16,061 nucleotides of DNA. It comes from an uncultured Clostridia bacterium (GTDB taxonomy: Bacteria; Bacillota_A; Clostridia; TANB77; CAG-508). The notes below the pieces were generated by a model. That model was not told the DNA's origin and ran no database searches. It worked only from the letters and a program-made list of their open reading frames with translations. Shown piece by piece: positions 14,143 to 16,061 of the stretch (its first letter is position 1; every line of letters begins with the position of its first letter). The DNA lies in NCBI GenBank assembly GCA_944392525.1, contig CALXXB010000035.1:1-16061 (forward strand), given 5' to 3'. The position numbers and the translations under genes were made by a program.

Positions 14143-16061
14143 CTAAGCTTCTTCTTTTGTTCCCATTTTTAACTCATTTAGTTTTTCTAAAGACATTAGT
14201 ACTTCTCTTGGTTTGCTTCCTTGGTATCCTGATATTACTCCTCTTTCTTCCATTTGGTCAATTATTCTTCCTGCTCTTGCATAACCAACTTTGAATTTTC
14301 TTTGTATAAATGATGTTGATGCTTGTCCTGTTTCCACAACTGTTTGGATTGCATCCATTAAGAATGGATCTGTGTCATCATCATCTGTTTCCGCAATTTC
14401 TTTATCTGTTTTATTATTATTTTCAATGCTTTCTAAGATATCTTCACTATATGTCGCTGTTCCATTTGATTTAATAAAGCTTACTATTTTTTCTACCTCA
14501 TCATCTGAAACAAATGCTCCTTGTACTCTAGATGGCTTTGGAGCGCCTGATGGGAAGAATAACATATCTCCTTTTCCTAATAACTTTTCTGCTCCTACAC
14601 AATCTAGAATAGTTCTTGAATCCACTTGTGATGATACCGCAAATGCAATTCTAGATGGTACATTTGCTTTTATTAATCCTGTGATTACATCAACTGATGG
14701 TCTTTGTGTTGCAATTACTAAATGCATTCCTGCTGCTCTTGCTTTTTGTGCCAAACGACATATTGCATCTTCTACATCATTTTTAGCAACCATCATTAAA
14801 TCTGCAAGCTCATCTATAATAATTACTATTTGTGGTAATTTTCCTAGTTCATTTTCTTTTTCTATTGCTTTATTATATCCTTTTAAATCACGAACTCCTT
14901 TTTCAGCAAATTTGTTATATCTATCGTCCATTTCTTGTACTGCCCAAGCTAAAGCTCCTGCTGCTTTTTTAGGGTCTGTTACAACTGGTATTAACAAATG
15001 TGGTATTCCATTATATACAGATAGTTCTACTACCTTTGGGTCTACCATTACAAATTTTACTTCTGAAGGTTTTGCATTATATATTATACTTGTTATTATC
15101 GTATTAATACATACGCTCTTTCCAGAACCTGTTGAACCTGCAATTAATACGTGTGGCATTTTTGCAATGTCTGCTAATTGTACATTTCCTGCTACGTCTT
15201 TTCCAAGTCCTACTGTTAATTTTGATTTATTTTCTTTAAATTCTTTACTTTCTATTATTTCTCTAAAATGTACTACTTCTTTTTCTTTGTTTGGCACTTC
15301 AATTCCTACTGCTTGTTTTCCTGGAATTGGCGCTTCTATTCTTATTGTTTCTGCTGCCAAGTTTAATGCTATATCATCTGCTAGATTTGCAATTTTACTT
15401 ACTCTTACACCTTCTGCAGGTTTAAGTTCATAACGAGTAATTGCTGGTCCTACAGATACATTTTCTACTTTTGCTGATACTCCAAAACTATATAATGTTT
15501 TTTGTAATCTTGTTGCTGTGTCTGTTAACGCTTTTGCTCCACCTTTTAAAGTTTTCTTAGTTGGCTTACTTAAAAGTTCTACTGGTGGATATTCATAATG
15601 TTCGTCTTCTACTACAACACTATGTTCTAGTTGTAATACTGCTTTTTTCTTATCTTCTTTTTGTTCTTCTACTTCCTTAAACAAATTACTATCTATTACA
15701 TCTGGTTGCATTTCTTCTTGTGCTTTCTTTGCTCTTTTACTTTCTCTTGTTAATGGTTCTAAATCATCATTTGAGTGGTCGTATTTCTTTAAACCTGGTT
15801 TTTCGTCTCCACTTTCCACAATTCTTCCACCAAAGTTGATTTTTATTTGATTATCCATTGGATCTTGTTTTTCTTGCTTTTCAAGCTTTGCAAGTTCCAT
15901 TCTAGCTTTTCTTTCTTCTCTTAATCTTTTTCTTCTTTGGCTTGGTGTTTCTTGTTCTTCCTCTTTTTCTCTTTCTTTTGCAAGTTCTTCTTTTCTTTCA
16001 AATCTTTCTTCACGTTTTTCTTCTATTTTATCCATAAACATATTTATCATATCTGATAAAT
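14143..16061 (-). CDS. ftsK: DNA translocase FtsK/SpoIIIE, 5' end beyond the window
   Basis: FtsK/SpoIIIE proteins are hexameric, membrane-tethered ATPases that pump DNA through the division or sporulation septum. From Met at 16050 the visible part has a charged linker (1-150), the alpha domain ([18 protein letters not shown]), a RecA-like motor with Walker A GSTGSGKS (305-312) and Walker [12 protein letters not shown] (409-419), and [19 protein letters not shown]. It ends in a C-terminal gamma winged helix (about 572-628; [35 protein letters not shown]) that reads orienting DNA sequences. The frame stays open to the window edge and no ribosome site precedes Met at 16050. The true start and the N-terminal membrane helices must therefore lie outside. 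It begins the visible part of the operon with the coiled-coil, ribonuclease and GH15 genes. Confidence 0.93.
   Translation of the reverse strand, partial: LSDMINMFMDKIEEKREERFERKEELAKEREKEEEQETPSQRRKRLREERKARMELAKLEKQEKQDPMDNQIKINFGGRIVESGDEKPGLKKYDHSNDDLEPLTRESKRAKKAQEEMQPDVIDSNLFKEVEEQKEDKKKAVLQLEHSVVVEDEHYEYPPVELLSKPTKKTLKGGAKALTDTATRLQKTLYSFGVSAKVENVSVGPAITRYELKPAEGVRVSKIANLADDIALNLAAETIRIEAPIPGKQAVGIEVPNKEKEVVHFREIIESKEFKENKSKLTVGLGKDVAGNVQLADIAKMPHVLIAGSTGSGKSVCINTIITSIIYNAKPSEVKFVMVDPKVVELSVYNGIPHLLIPVVTDPKKAAGALAWAVQEMDDRYNKFAEKGVRDLKGYNKAIEKENELGKLPQIVIIIDELADLMMVAKNDVEDAICRLAQKARAAGMHLVIATQRPSVDVITGLIKANVPSRIAFAVSSQVDSRTILDCVGAEKLLGKGDMLFFPSGAPKPSRVQGAFVSDDEVEKIVSFIKSNGTATYSEDILESIENNNKTDKEIAETDDDDTDPFLMDAIQTVVETGQASTSFIQRKFKVGYARAGRIIDQMEERGVISGYQGSKPREVLMSLEKLNELKMGTKEEA

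Noticed and set aside
14291..15433. 380-codon open frame on the plus strand
   Set aside because: It lies wholly antisense to ftsK, whose motor motifs are intact. The Ser/Ile-rich product and the lack of a ribosome site mark it as a shadow of the opposite strand.

Overview
This AT-rich window comes from a low-GC Gram-positive bacterium. It is most likely a member of the Clostridia, and perhaps one of the uncultured gut lineages, because it has strong AGGAGG-type ribosome sites, A/T-ending codons, a clostridial-style prepilin with the KKGITLIALVITI segment, and a cytoplasmic GH15 glucoamylase. Every gene I can support lies on the minus strand, so transcription runs from high to low coordinates.

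Region 1 (16061 to about 8680) is a likely operon. It holds the 5'-truncated DNA translocase ftsK, a 528-residue coiled-coil protein of unknown function (TTG start), a beta-CASP metallo-beta-lactamase-fold ribonuclease, and a GH15 glycosidase. Gaps between genes are 27, 14 and 19 bp. The ribonuclease gene is broken in this sequence by a one-base insertion near 12217. Downstream of the glycosidase are a REP-like GGGACG hairpin and an 88-base perfect-armed element that folds as a three-way junction. They probably provide the 3' end of the transcript.

Region 2 (about 8640 to 6900) is one long gene. It joins a type IV prepilin N-terminus to a C-terminal SUMF1/formylglycine-generating-enzyme-like (C-type-lectin-fold) domain. 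About 105 bases near the 3' end suddenly use NNC codons, unlike the rest of the gene. This is the pattern expected of a variable repeat written by a diversity-generating retroelement (DGR). No reverse transcriptase or template repeat is visible here, so any DGR machinery would have to be elsewhere. A roughly 200-base leader carries a 16-codon ORF with its own ribosome site and an attenuator-like hairpin. A large hairpin follows the stop codon.

Region 3 (about 6900 to 5884) holds a decayed or non-coding stretch with an 18-codon ORF behind a perfect Shine-Dalgarno. It also holds a 126-residue orphan gene, clearly richer in GC than its neighbours, with its own terminator. This looks like a foreign insert.

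Region 4 (5845 to 226) is the triose-phosphate half of glycolysis: gap, pgk, tpiA and gpmI convert glyceraldehyde-3-phosphate to 2-phosphoglycerate. A sigma-A promoter precedes gap, a terminator plus a new promoter separates gap from pgk, and a hairpin separates pgk from tpiA. The last cistron, translationally tied to gpmI, is not enolase but a YezG/DUF600-type immunity protein with an unusual Asn-rich tail and no toxin beside it.

Region 5 (225 to 1) has a perfect 20-base operator-like dyad inside a promoter, then the first 34 codons of what is probably an Fe-S scaffold-like protein that runs off the window. The points most worth checking are the DGR-like variable region, the broken ribonuclease gene, the GC-rich orphan and the immunity gene in a glycolytic operon.
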